NCBI GenBank assembly: GCA_903813345.2
Contig: CAIIXF020000002.1
Location: 3,324,001-3,388,000, forward strand
DNA from: Owenia fusiformis
Taxonomy: Eukaryota > Annelida > Polychaeta > Sabellida > Oweniidae
Direction of reading: 5' to 3'
DNA: 64,000 nt
The position numbers were made by a program, and so were the translations under genes. Below, one piece after another: positions 12,501-22,468 of this stretch. The notes under the pieces are model-generated. The model was not told the DNA's origin. It did not search any database and saw only the letters and a program-made list of their open reading frames with translations. The stretch's first letter is position 1, and each line of letters begins with the position of its first letter.

Positions 12501-15500
12501 AATAATATTTTTTTGTTAACATAGTAACCATAATTTACTGGGTTATCACTCTCTAATAATCTGTGCAACCAGGGGTGACCTTTTGTCGTGTGAGTTGTTT
12601 AAAGGGTCTGATATGAATCAGAATGCATTTTTTGGTTTTTCGCTTCCTAAAAGGGTCCTGCATGAACTGCATATCTCACTTGGCTCCAGTTTGTGTATTT
12701 GTTTTTACCAAATAAACACTGGACCCAAGTTTTATACCATATTATAAATTGTAAAGTATATTATAAGTTATTGAATGATTTGAAGTGCAATACAGGATAT
12801 ATTCTATTCGAGAAATTTTGTATTGGAACGAGACGAAGTCGAGTGCCAATACAGAATATCGAGACAGAATATATCCTGTATTGCACTTCAAATTATTCAA
12901 TAACGTTTTTATCATGTGATCCTCTGTATTGCTACTGAGATTGTCCCCGCCGTACCAATATTTTCTGTATTGCGACGGAGATGATCAACGGGGACAACCT
13001 CAGTAGCAATACAGATTGGTACATCACAAGAACTGACCAATCAGAGGGCTTCATTTTAGAGATCATGCGATAATATTTGATATGCAGGTTTTTATAGGCA
13101 CTGTCTGCAAGCCAGGCAGAATTATAAATGTTTAAATCAAAAGAACAATTATTACTATTTAATAGTGTATTTCTTTGCTTGAAACCATTTTTAATTGTTT
13201 TAAATTTATTTCAACATTTTATAAGATAACAATATACAAATCCATTTCATGAGACATTTTAGGCATACATTGTTTATTATTACAAATCACAGTGGAACAT
13301 AAACCATGGTTTATAACTCTGTTCTAAATATACAATGACTTTTGTTGATCATTCCATATGAAGAGTTAACAGTTTCTACTATACTACAATATTCTACTGC
13401 AACAAAGTTACTACTGCACTCTAAGTTACTTCAGTAACCCATATGAAATTGCCGCTTTTTGTCATATCGTCATGTCTTGCTCAAAATGATTTTAACTGAA
13501 GGACACTCTGTAACCTTGATGGTGAAGTATAATAACTTAGATTAAGTGATAAAATATCCCCTAATAATTGCAATCTATCTTTAGGAATTGCACTCGCCAG
13601 AAGGAACTTGTCCCCCGAATTTTGCACCCCCACCCCCAGCTATGGCACCCCCAGGGCTGACCCCTACATATGCCCCAGAGGATGTCTCACAACCCTCAAA
13701 TGAAGCCATTACCCGTCAAACAGGTAAGAATTTATTTTAAGATGTTGAAATTGTTTTATTGTATCTTGGAACATCTTGATGGTGACCGTTAGAAAATGGT
13801 GTTGAAATGTTGTTTTACCTTATCCTGAATTTTTTAAAACCTGAACCCTCCTTGGCAAAAGCTGGCTACTAGCATGAACGCCCTTACAGGGCAACATTAC
13901 CTAGCCATGTCTCGTCTTATTCTGAATTAAACCTCTGATTTGAAAGCAGTGTTCAGTGTATTACAGCACTGTAACCCAAGTCACATACATGTAAATCTCA
14001 TGTGAATACCAGTAGAGTACATACACTTATTCAACAATAACTTATGTAAATGTATTTTTTTATATTACAATACATGCATTTTTGATATTTATGATACACA
14101 TAAATTGTATGTATATACAGAATGAAAAATAAAGCAATAATATACAAGCATTCCCCAGAAATTTTATAAAATCATTGTACAATGTCTCCTAGATATCTTG
14201 ACAGCAGCTGACACATAACTGACTATATAAATACAGTAAAACTTGTGTATAGTGAACATTTTTTTGCCAAGAAAAAACGTTCACTGTAGGTAGGTGTTCA
14301 CTAGAGAGAGGGTAATTTATACAGAAGTCAGTGGACTATGTGCGTAGGAAGAGTGTCCACTAGGGACAGGTGTTCACTAGAGAGAGGTGTTCACTAAGAC
14401 AGCTTTTACTGTAACTGAGTAAAAAATGAGATCACATCATGTTTCTAAAGCATACACTTACAATGCTATGTTGATATGTAGAGTTATAAATAAAATGTAT
14501 ATTATGAACATATTATTCTGTATTGCCACACGAACACTGTCATACAAAGTACAGGATCAGACTTGTCATTACTATGTACAACAAGCAATGTTTTGTCCTG
14601 TTTTTGATTATGATACACATCAATTTTAGTTAGGCTGAGAGGTTAAACCTTGTGCCTAGTTATTTTGCATGTGCATATACATGTAGTTATCTGTAGCAGA
14701 CAAAAGTCTCCTGAAGTGAATCCTCGATTATAATACTGCAACTTAATGATTAAGAAGACACATAATGAAACTATGTAGGGCACTGATGCGAATCATTGGT
14801 GGAGTCCATTCCAGCTCGGTGGGACTTGGGTCTCACCCGTCAGGAACTTGCCATGTGGTCTACAAACTGCTTGGTTCAGCTATTGACAGTGTCTTTTACA
14901 TCCTCATTCAGGTGTGATCTGTTTTGGTTGTGTGTCGGAACATAAATTGTCCTTGATGGTGTCATATGAATGTGGCAGTTCCGAAGGATATGAACCAGGA
15001 GTTGCATAGAGCTTACCTGAAATAAAATGTTCATATGCACTTCTTAGGTGATTTATGGCTTCATGTATTAATGTTGATCTTATAATAGTGCCAAGGAACA
15101 AGTCTTGATTCTGTTTCATGCTTAGTTTTTTTGTGTATATTTTGCAAAAAGAAAATCAACAATAGTTTGTGAAGTGATTCAGAATTTGGATTTTTATTTC
15201 CAATTGATATCAAAAGCACTCACCTGGATTTGGTGCTTGGACCTGCTTCCCTCTAACAGTAGCTGCTGTGCTGAATTGTTTATGATGTTCATCCAACCTG
15301 TCCTTAGTTGCAGGATCAGCAAAAGCTTCCATATTTCTCTCTCCCTCTTGATTGTCGACCTTGATTTCCATTAACTCTTGACCCTCTGGTATATTGTCCT
15401 TGTTCTCAATAACTGTGTTTCCATAGTGATTAGAGTATGTGTTGAACATGCGCTTGAGGCATTTCCTTCCACATTTGTACAGAATAAATCCAAATATTGC

Positions 15501-18500
15501 AATAATTATGATAAAGGAGAGCACTGGTACACCAATTAGTAAAAGATAGTTTGGTGATTCTGGTGAATGAGTCATTGTTTTTTGTGTAGTTATCATCGTT
15601 GTGAACCATGTTGGTGTAAGTGTGGATGTTTGTGGTAGTTTTGTGGTCGTAGCAGTCAAACATGTAACATATTCTGGAAATTAAATAAGAAACATATGTT
15701 TGCGCTAGTGCCAAAAGGATTGGACCAAAACTTGTTACAGAACACTACAGTGAAAGGAAAACATCTTAGAGTAACACAAATCAGAAGGAAAACAAACAAC
15801 ATCAAAACTACTGGTAGATACTAGACATGGCAATCATATAAGACAGATCATTCAGTCTCAAATGATGTGGGACGGACAAAATCCAATCTCAAAGTCCATA
15901 AGCTTATCAAAGGGTCAACATCCATTCATACACACACACACTGTTATTATTACCACCTTGCCGGGCCAGTTCTAGGGGTTTTAGTGCTAGTTTAGAAGGC
16001 ATAATATATCGACATGAGCAATATGTGACGTCATAGTGGTGGTCCATATTGCCCATAATTTTCTCCGGGAAATTAGATATCGTTCAGTGCGTAAGATTTT
16101 CTTGCTGTTTCTGTCTATGTCATTAACGGTGGTAATAATACTAATAACGTCATTTCTGCGGGCAATATAGTGAAATATTGGACTCGGTTCAATATTTCAC
16201 TACATTGCCCTTCGAAATGACGTTATTGTAATATAAATGTTAAAGCTTGTATTTCTTAAGAAATACCTTATGTCTATAATTCTTCCCTCTATCACAAAAA
16301 TCAAGTATAAGTCGATGATCAAATATAAAGTTATTCAAAAAGTTACACAATGGTTTAATTGATTGCTTCGTTATTAAAGATTTTGACATTAAAGCTCTGT
16401 AACAAGGCATTTATGATATTAAACAGGCAAAAAATCAATTTTGAGAATCTTTTTATAAAAATTGTAATTTAAACCCCAGAATTTTAATGATGCAAATTAA
16501 TTAACAAATATCCTACCTGAGCATTTAGTCCTAGTTTCAAGATTGTCCCAGCAAAGGTCTTTATAATTTGAGTTTATCCATGGGACACACACATCGCTAC
16601 AGAATGTGTGGTATCTTGGATTGTGTCCTAATCGATAGAACTTTATGTTATATTTTCCACAATCGGAGGATACCATCTGAAATGATCAACTGTGTGTGAT
16701 TTATCAATTTTTATGTTGTTCGTTGATCTCGTATTTTGTATGTACATTTATTTTGCTTTAGTGCCTGATCTATCTTTTATAGATTTTATATTTTAAGCAT
16801 ATTTTAAAATACAAATACATGCTATAATTGCAAACAAATAAAGTCAACTCATTGGGTTATGTATGAATACATTTATGTTACCTCTAATAAACAGACAAAA
16901 AGAAAACAAGCCAGCTGCCATTCCATCCTAATCTAAGAGTTTTTCCTTGTATGTATGTGTAGTGGGTGGCTGAAAGTACTGATCTTGAGTAGATGTATTA
17001 TTTAATCTGGAAGAAAAAATAAAAGTTTTATAGAGCATCCACAAATAAAACTACCTGCACTGTTTTATATTGCTGAACACTGTTTTCAATTCATTTTCTA
17101 CCAAATTATAAATGTATAACTAGGAGGAGAAAGAATAAAGAAAAATTAACCATGTTTTATCCTAAATATTTGGGTTTGTTTTCCAGGTTCCGTCTATCCC
17201 CAACAGCCCCATGCTAAAATGCTTAAGCTTCATGGCCATCAAAATGGCAATACTCATTATTTCAAACTTGAATCCACAGTTTGATATACAATTTTTATAA
17301 CTAACTTTTGAAACTAATGCATGAAATTCATGCCTTCCTTTCTTGACTCTTGAATGATTTGGATGTCATCTAAAATTACACGTATATCCATTATCCAGAT
17401 TGATATTGTTTCTTTCATTATCATTTAGAGTGTGTTTCATTCTTACTAACATTCCTTAGATTTTAGTTAATATTAATTCATTTTTCTTCCTTTGTATGTC
17501 AGGAAATATTGTAAATTACTCACAATCTGTATAATCAATGAATTTAAACATTATACAAGTTCAATTAAGTTGTATACATTCTCTGAGGTTGTTGTTCATG
17601 AACAACTAGCAGAGTTTATATCTAGTTTAATATGTAAATATTATGCTTGTGGGAAATGAATTGCATAATACATATAGATGACTATTTTATAAAGCATGGA
17701 AAAATTTAACAGGAACAATTTAACATGTTCTTCAAAAGGTGCTTTAACCATTGGTGCTTATTCTAAAATGGGTGCTATTATAAACAATTTATAACTTATT
17801 AAAGCAACCTCTCCCCTGTATGTATTGCCTGATACTTTTCAGACTTCTCTTTAAAAACCTTTTCTGAATCATTGCTTGTGTGTCGGGTTGCATGTAACCT
17901 GGGTATGGGATCTTTTTAACTATCTTTGGCTTGCTTCCTGCTTACCTTTCCTGTCACTAGAGGGAGCAAGTGACACTGGAGATGAACCAATGAAAGTTGA
18001 TGTTGAGCAACCAAATGAAGACCTTCCAATGGATGGTGAAGAAGCAGCCGAGAATGTCAATGTTGTTGCTTCTGGAGAAGAGAAAAACGTTGATGATGCT
18101 GATGAGATTGTGAAGGAAAGTGAAGATGTTAAGGAAGAAGAAAAGGATGAAGGCATTAAGGAAGATGATGTTAAAGTTGAGGTTCAGGAACAACCAGCTG
18201 AAGGTACTAGCAATCTATGCTAAGAAATTACCATCCATTCTCTTTTTTAGCAATGTAACATTGACCTGAAATATTTTTTTTTAAATGGGGCTTAGGTTCA
18301 ACTTTCCATTTGTATTATTTTGTTTTTTACTTTATGGTGGTGACTTAAAATGGTGAGGGATTACCTTATTTTCAATATCATCATTGTAATCTGTTCTTTG
18401 GATGAGTGGCAATGACGACCTGTACATGTATTAGGGAATTAACAATTGTTTTAAGAATGTGAACATGTAAAATCAGGTTTCCATTTAGAAGCATTTACAT

Positions 18501-20412
18501 GTCATATTGATAATGAAGGCATTAAAAAAATTGTAACCGATTGAGAGATGAACAATGATTCATCATTGGTCATAATATCACATGTTCACGTTCCAGTCTC
18601 TCAAATATGTAATCTTAAGCTCTTTAATATGGCCTGTTTTTTCTTTTTCTAGGTGGAGGTATACCAGGAATAGTGAAGACAAACAGTGTCGAGGTAATTA
18701 AATATTGTTATTAATGTTAATATAATCAATCAATTATTCAATTGAATAAAGTTACATTTTAGCATGTTGTTTTAATCTAATTTGAGACAATACACTCGTA
18801 GGATTAAATATTTATTTGTTAAAACAAAAAGGTACACATAATTATTTTATTTCATGATTATAAACATGTGTGATTTGCAATTGCATACAAAGTGAGAAGG
18901 ATGGGTAAGAAAGCATGAAGAAGAAAGAATTGTCATTTAGTTGGCTTTTGTTGAATAAAACATATGAGCTCATAATGGCCTATGAAATTACATTGTTATA
19001 TTGGGTCATATTGCATTTAATGGAGAATAACATGTAGCTTATAATGTCCATATTTCTGAATGTTATTTATTAACTTTATCAAAAATGTCAAAACATTTTT
19101 CTTGAAACATTTCTTTATAATTTCACTGATATGGCTCTAACTTTGGCAATCTCTGTTAAACATTCACAGATTTCAAAAAATGTGTCATGGGTAATCATTA
19201 ATGTCACAATGAACAATGTACATGCATGCACTTTACAGTATTTTACATGTGTTTATTTCATTTATACTGCATGAACTAACAATTTTATGCATACTTTGGA
19301 CTTTTTTATCACCTGAGAGGTTGAGGCAAATAAAAATGTTCAAAATATTAACTGTGATCTTTAACACTCAAAGGAGTTATGGATATGCTAAAATGACATT
19401 CAGATGCTTTAGTGTCAGCATGGAATTTATGATTATGTCTAGGTCTAGTTGTGGAATATAAAGTTTCTGTAGTGTCCTACATAATCATAGGATACATATA
19501 CACTGTAGGTGCTTTTAAAGCTCGTTCTTTATGGAATTTATGATTATGTCTAAGTCTAGTTGTGGAATATAAAGTTTCTGTAGTGTCCTACATAATCATA
19601 GGATACATATACACTGTAGGTGCTTTTAAAGCTTGTTCTTTATGGAATTTATGATTATGTCTAGGTCTAGTTGTGGATTTAAAGTTTTTGTAGTGTCCTA
19701 CATAATCATAGGATACATATACACTGTAGGTGCTTTTAAAGCTCGTTCTTTATGGAATTTATGATTATGTCTAAGTCTAGTTGTGGAATATAAAGTTTCT
19801 GTAGTGTCCTACATAATCATAGGATACATATACACTGTAGGTGCTTTTAAAGCTCGTTCTTTATGGAATTTATAATTATGTCTAGGTCTAGTATTGGAAT
19901 ATAAAGTTTCTGTAGTGTCCTACATAATCATAGGATACATATACACTGTAGGTGCTTTTTAAAGCTCATTCTTTATGGGTATAATACTACATGTAACCAT
20001 CATGATAGCATGAGTTTACTTAGCAGTGTCATACATGGGTACTAACCAGACCTAAATATACCAAGTAAGCATGAGGATTCACATTGAACTGAACCTACTA
20101 CCAAGCTTGCTAATACATATAGCACTGTGCCTTAGCCATGATAGGGCCATAGCAATCTTCAACTGTTTATGAATGAATGCTAATGGTATGTTTAGGTTTG
20201 GTCACTACTTGTGATTATTTTCTTATACTTTAACATATGATGAAATTATTGATTTTTCTTTTCAGGATCCATTCCTGCTTTTAGACACAACTCGCAGATG
20301 TAGCAATGACAGTAACAATTTGACTGCCACTAACATATCTCCCATCAACATAGTCGTCAGTTACATTGAAGATGATGAAGATAAATGCAATGCTAATGAA
20401 TCTCTTATATAA
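432..20412 (+). CDS. FCHSD2: F-BAR and double SH3 domain protein (FCHSD/nervous wreck family), 5' end outside window
   Basis: Membrane-curving adaptor; in known members the F-BAR domain binds phospholipid and the SH3 domains recruit actin and endocytic partners. Seventeen coding exons join in phase: 432-568, 952-1015, 1594-1722, 3177-3299, 4071-4166, 5356-5514, 5666-5773, 6466-6517, 6818-6933, 7372-7575, 7780-7863, 10323-10638, 11959-12161, 13585-13723, 17961-18203, 18653-18693, 20266-20412. They give 786 residues and a TAA stop. F-BAR helices run to about 5514 (AAANAQHIRHSSTDLPELI is family-typical). A coiled coil lies at 5666-6933. SH3-1 (ALYEF, GWVK, GFIPENYV) spans exons 7372-10323; SH3-2 (ALYDY, DGWWKG, GVFPSLVVEE) lies in 11959-12161. 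A short proline-rich stretch (APPPPAMAPPG) and a Glu/Asp/Val-rich tail follow. The C-terminus NESLI fits a class I PDZ ligand. FCHSD2 versus FCHSD1 is not decided, since invertebrates usually have one member. I saw no broken exon. No initiator Met is in the window. Confidence 0.9.
643..775 (+). repeat. Dispersed repeat, copy 1
   Basis: The stretch around GTGTGATTTGATTGGCTGA, with CAGTACCATGTGATCAAAAA, TTTCACAGCTCC and AAAAGACGCATTGCCCGG, is matched in the same orientation at about 35849-35982. The two copies lie 35 kb apart in unrelated contexts, so this is an interspersed element. In the second place it is part of a larger inverted-repeat element. I see no coding sequence. Confidence 0.7.
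1668..2640 (+). repeat. ~82-bp tandem array of exon tail, splice donor and poly-G tract, 12 copies
   Basis: Unit: the last ~55 bases of the F-BAR exon, donor CAG|GTATGTATATATAA, then a run of 5 to 12 G and AGTAG. Exon-end positions of the 12 donors are 1722, 1803, 1887, 1971, 2054, 2136, 2218, 2298, 2381, 2465, 2548 and 2625, so the period is 77-84 bp and varies with the G run. The copies differ by a few bases (CAGACACAGC / CAGACCCAGC, ACCTTCC / ACTTTCC). The first donor is the genuine exon end. Confidence 0.93.
3062..3126 (+). repeat. 33-bp tandem duplication in an intron
   Basis: GTTGCAATAAAGATATAAAA followed by CTGAGGATTT occurs twice in direct tandem, about 50 bases before the acceptor of exon 3177-3299. 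Confidence 0.8.
3513..3682. mobile_element. Small inverted-repeat MITE in an FCHSD intron
   Basis: The left end GCAGGGGTTTCACTAG is mirrored by CTAACGAAACCCCTCTT at the right. AACAACAGGC words recur inside. It has about 170 bp and no ORF. The exact ends and target duplication are uncertain. Confidence 0.55.
4120..5135 (+). repeat. ~125-bp tandem array of exon tail and splice donor, 9 copies
   Basis: The end of the F-BAR exon at 4071-4166 (AATCTAGTGCAATATAAG ... GATAATGATCAG) with donor GTAATAATG recurs with exon-like ends at 4166, 4256, 4382, 4508, 4633, 4758, 4883, 5008 and 5134. After the first 90-bp step the period is 125-126 bp. Each unit contains shorter sub-repeats of 'TCTAGTGCAATAT'. 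The last copy has lost the donor GT (CAGTTTTGA). Use of any extra donor runs into TAA six codons after the true exon end. Confidence 0.92.
5195..5375 (+). repeat. Short tandem array of intron end and splice acceptor, 4 copies
   Basis: The acceptor TTGCTAG|GTAACAGGAAT and following ~20 bases occur four times, with candidate exon starts at 5207, 5248, 5315 and 5356. The interval GAATATCCACTGTTTATTG between them is also repeated. The last copy leads into the genuine exon at 5356 (VTGISTDHNAREQ). The copies are 41, 67 and 41 bp apart. Confidence 0.88.
8710..8946 (+). pseudogene. Broken coding-like fragment inside the Harbinger-like element
   Basis: After a good acceptor (TTTGTTTTCAG) the frame reads DSQETLLLEPL, stops at TAG 8743-8745, then continues open for 66 codons to TAA 8944. 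That part is very acidic (NESENDCNEEAKEEISNNEQ). An upstream frame at 8197-8256 starts ATGGCGGACGGG and could splice to it in phase (CCT|GTAGGC), giving a short stopped peptide. I recognise no family. It looks like a captured and decayed host exon, but this is inference. Confidence 0.35.
8938..9275 (-). repeat. Foldback repeat family, copy 1
   Basis: On the - strand it runs from ATTATTACCACCTTGC to the hairpin GAAATGACGTTATTGTA. The hairpin arms read AATAACGTCATTTCTGCGGG around GGGCCGCAGGCCC. A second, diverged copy lies in opposite orientation at 15943-16234, sharing CCTAGAACTGGCC-type words, ATATCGTTCAGTGCGTAAGA and CATTAACGGTGGTAATAAT. It is non-coding. Confidence 0.75.
10060..10236 (-). 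repeat. tRNA-derived SINE or tRNA pseudogene
   Basis: On the - strand from 10236 the text has a polymerase III A box (TAGCTCAGTCGGTAGAGC) and B box (GGTTCGATTCC), with Lys-tRNA-like spacing. The acceptor stem does not pair (GTCTTTA against CGGGGCA) and the anticodon stem is replaced by TTTGGGTCCAAG. It is therefore not a working tRNA. The tRNA-like head covers about 10164-10236; the start of the body at lower coordinates is a guess. Confidence 0.65.
12767..13015. repeat. Two adjacent foldback hairpins in an intron
   Basis: Hairpin 1: arm GTTATTGAATGATTTGAAGT at 12767 mirrors to 12904, about 39 bp per arm. Hairpin 2: CTCTGTATTGCTACTGAG at 12922 mirrors to 13015, with GTTGTCCCCG/CGGGGACAAC inside. 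They share the word 'TGCAATACAG/CTGTATTGC' and probably form one MITE of about 250 bp. Confidence 0.7.
14234..14411. mobile_element. Tc1/mariner-like MITE, 178 bp
   Basis: The inverted ends CAGTAAAACTTGTGTATAGT and CAGTAAAAGCTGTCTTAGTG (right end, reverse) are flanked by TA on both sides. The interior repeats GTGTTCACTAGAGAGAGG. CAGTAAAAC ends with TA target sites are usual for this superfamily. No ORF. Confidence 0.75.
15210..16926 (-). CDS. Type I membrane protein with six-cysteine, TNFR-like ectodomain; nested in the FCHSD intron
   Basis: Three exons on the - strand: 16926-16882, 16676-16517 and 15673-15210, with phases 0 and 1 matching, total 669 nt for 222 residues. The start ATG at 16926 has an in-frame TAG nine bases upstream. 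Residues 1-20 form a signal peptide (MEWQLACFLFVCLLE in exon 1). Six cysteines at 21, 41, 45, 57, 67 and 73 resemble one TNFR cysteine-rich repeat (CSDVC, LCWDNLETRTKC, SEYVTC). Residues 74-109 are a Thr/Ser/Pro stalk, probably O-glycosylated. A membrane helix covers about 111-134, followed by KCGRKC, a possible palmitoylation site. The tail of about 85 residues has no death domain I can see. AATAAA (15198-15193, - strand) lies 12 nt past the stop. The TNFR assignment is tentative; the gene structure is well supported. Confidence 0.7.
15943..16234 (+). repeat. Foldback repeat family, copy 2
   Basis: Second, shorter copy of the repeat at 8938-9275, in opposite orientation. It runs from ATTATTACCACCTTGCCGGG to AAATGACGTTATTGTA and ends in a hairpin with arms around GGACTCGGTT. 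It lies in the intron between the second and third exon of the nested - strand gene. Confidence 0.72.
17187..17284 (+). CDS. FCHSD2: Alternative terminal exon of the FCHSD gene
   Basis: After the acceptor TTTTCCAG an exon reads on in phase 1 from the donor at 13723. It encodes about 32 residues, GSVYPQQPHAKMLKL then HGHQNGNTHYFKLESTV, and stops at TGA 17282-17284. Splicing here instead of to 17961 gives a 675-residue in-window isoform lacking the acidic tail. It ends in ESTV, a class I PDZ-binding form (Ser at -2, Val at 0). The phase fit, the good polypyrimidine tract and the PDZ-type end all support it. I did not see an obvious AATAAA between the stop and 17960, which is the weak point. The exon could instead be skipped or little used. 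Confidence 0.6.
19420..19974 (+). repeat. 111-bp tandem array, 5 copies, in the last FCHSD intron
   Basis: Units start at 19420, 19531, 19642, 19752 and 19863 (period 110-112 bp) with ATGGAATTTATGATTATGTC, and contain AGTGTCCTACATAATCATAG. Copies are nearly identical; the third lacks a few bases. The array ends near 19974, about 290 bp before the acceptor of the last exon. Confidence 0.9.
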
Positions 20413-20439
20413 AACAATTTACAAGGTGGAAAAAATATA

Positions 20440-21080
20440 AGTACATTGTACATGTAAGGACAATTATATCTTGAAATAAGTAGGACAATAAGGTGTTCAG
20501 TTTTTGGAACATATACGTGTAGACCCTCAAGAGGTATTTGAAATACCAAATGAATTGATGTAATGCTACAAGTTATTGATGAATAAAACAATTCATGTTG
20601 TAGAAAATATAAATAAGGATGTACTTATCTCTTGAAATAAGTACAGTATGGGCAATAAGGACATGATTGAGGTGTTCAGCTTTTGGAACATATACGTGTA
20701 GACCCTCAAGGGGTATTTGAAATGCCAAATGAATTGATGCATTGAATTATTTATAGATGCCAAGTGTTCAAGTTTTGGAACATGACTTTATATGGTCAGA
20801 TCAGTATTTGAATTGCTGAATGCGAAATGAATGGACATAATACTACAAGTTATTCATGAAAGTAAAGTGTTTGGAAATTATATGGGGAATAGAGTATTTG
20901 AATGGACATAATATTACAAGTTATTCATGAAAGTAAAGTGTTTGAGAAATTATATGGGAAATAGAGTATTTGAAATTCTGAATGAATAGACACAATACTA
21001 CAAATTATTCATGGATATCAAAGTGTTCAAAATTTAGAACATGAAATTATAAGGGCAAAATAATATTTGAAGTGCTGAAT
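20440..21080 (+). repeat. Degenerate tandem repeat in and beyond the FCHSD 3' UTR
   Basis: Sequences built around GTGTTCAG-TTTTGGAACAT, ACGTGTAGACCCTCAAG and TATTTGAAAT-CCAAATGAATT recur at about 20495, 20675, 20765 and, more diverged, to 21080. Also repeated are TACAAGTTATTCATGAAAGT and AAGTGTTTG. There is no reading frame. Confidence 0.7.
20582..20587 (+). promoter_or_regulatory. Candidate polyadenylation signal of the FCHSD long isoform
   Basis: AATAAA 170 bases after the TAA stop at 20410-20412. It is the first canonical signal downstream. It lies inside a degenerate repeat (20440-21080), so other sites are possible. Confidence 0.5.
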
Positions 21081-21671
21081 GAACAATCACGATACCACGA
21101 CTTCTTCAATGATTGGAGTAATAATTCCCACTGGAGAATTTAATGGATGGTATCTTAAGATGGATTGCTGAAGCAAATCCAGTAGAGATTATAGTCGTCA
21201 AAACCATACAAAATTTTAATTTAGGAGTTGTAGTTTTGTCTAAGATACATGTGATTACATATAATATGTTTAATCCAAACCCTAGATTGTGCATAACAAG
21301 TAAATGAGCAAATAAATAGTGATTATGAATTATATACAAATGAAATGTGATAATATTAGAAAAATGATATAATTTCTGTTTAAAAAATGTTTGGATTTAG
21401 TGGAATACAAAAATTCATGTGTGTGAGAGCAGTATCAGATAAAATGCTGCATCTGGCTATAGGAGCAACATATCTACACACTTATGTACACTAAGAACCA
21501 TTATATACCTGTACATGAACACATATTACTCTGGGATCATTAATTTGTTCTATTGATATAGGACTCAAAAATAACAATGTGGATTCATAAAGATGTCAGG
21601 CAATCAATATTGAATGTAAGTACTGCATTTGTGTGAATTATTTTCAGCTTTCTTTCACTCAAAACATTGTG

Positions 21672-21888
21672 CAATAAAACCTTTGTAATGGTACACCTCT
21701 ATAAGTGGAATACCTTTGAAAGTGGAACACCTCTAAAGTTAAACACCTTTGTCAGTGGAACACCTTTCACAATCTTTCGACCTGTTGACCTTTTGTTAAT
21801 AGTATTAGGTTCTATGAGTGGACCATATCAGTTAGTGAGACTTTTTAGCATAACCAAGAATGTTCGACTAACACGGGTTTTACTGTAC
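21672..21888. mobile_element. Tc1/mariner-like MITE, degenerate
   Basis: The right end reads GGGTTTTACTGTA and the left end CAATAAAACCTTTG. AGTGGAACACCT words repeat inside. The left terminus has lost the CAGTAAAAC consensus, so the element is old. Confidence 0.45.
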
Positions 21889-22085
21889 ATAAGGATGCAA
21901 ATTGCGACAAAATAGATCATATCTCACATGTCTTAGATGGGAATCTAACAGCTGAAAGAAATATAGTTTTAGATTTTTACAATATGTCATATTCACTCAG
22001 TTTATTGTATATTTCATAAGCATACCATTTAGGAATTGTGCATTTAGGAATCCACTCCGATCATATACTTAGAATAAGTTACTTG

Positions 22086-22460
22086 CAGGGCATGCATTAA
22101 CTCCGTCCCATACATGTTAAGGACACAAAAAAAATTTGGAGGACACATCCACAAAAACTGAAAATATTTCCGTTTTTAGAACACAGAAATTTTTTAGGTC
22201 AATACTGCAGCACTGGTTTTAACATGTGTCAGGTTGATGTTAAGTTTGGACACTAAATAACATTGTGAGAGTCAGCTTGAACTCTTATGTTTGGGAGAGT
22301 CAAAGAAAATCAGCTGACAGAATTAACTTGAAGGTAGCTTTTTGGTGAAAAATGCTTTTAAAATAAAGTTAACCTCAAAACAGGCTTGTAATGGAGAACA
22401 CAGTTTTTTTTAAATTGCTTCCTTTGGGACTCACAAATTTTCTGACCTAATGCAAGCCCA
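22086..22460. mobile_element. hAT-like MITE, 375 bp, with 8-bp target duplication
   Basis: Ends CAGGGCATGCATTA and (reverse of right end) TGGGCTTGCATTA. GTTACTTG is present directly on both sides (22078-22085 and 22461-22468), an exact 8-bp duplication as expected of hAT. No transposase ORF. Confidence 0.78.
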
Positions 22461-22468
22461 GTTACTTG

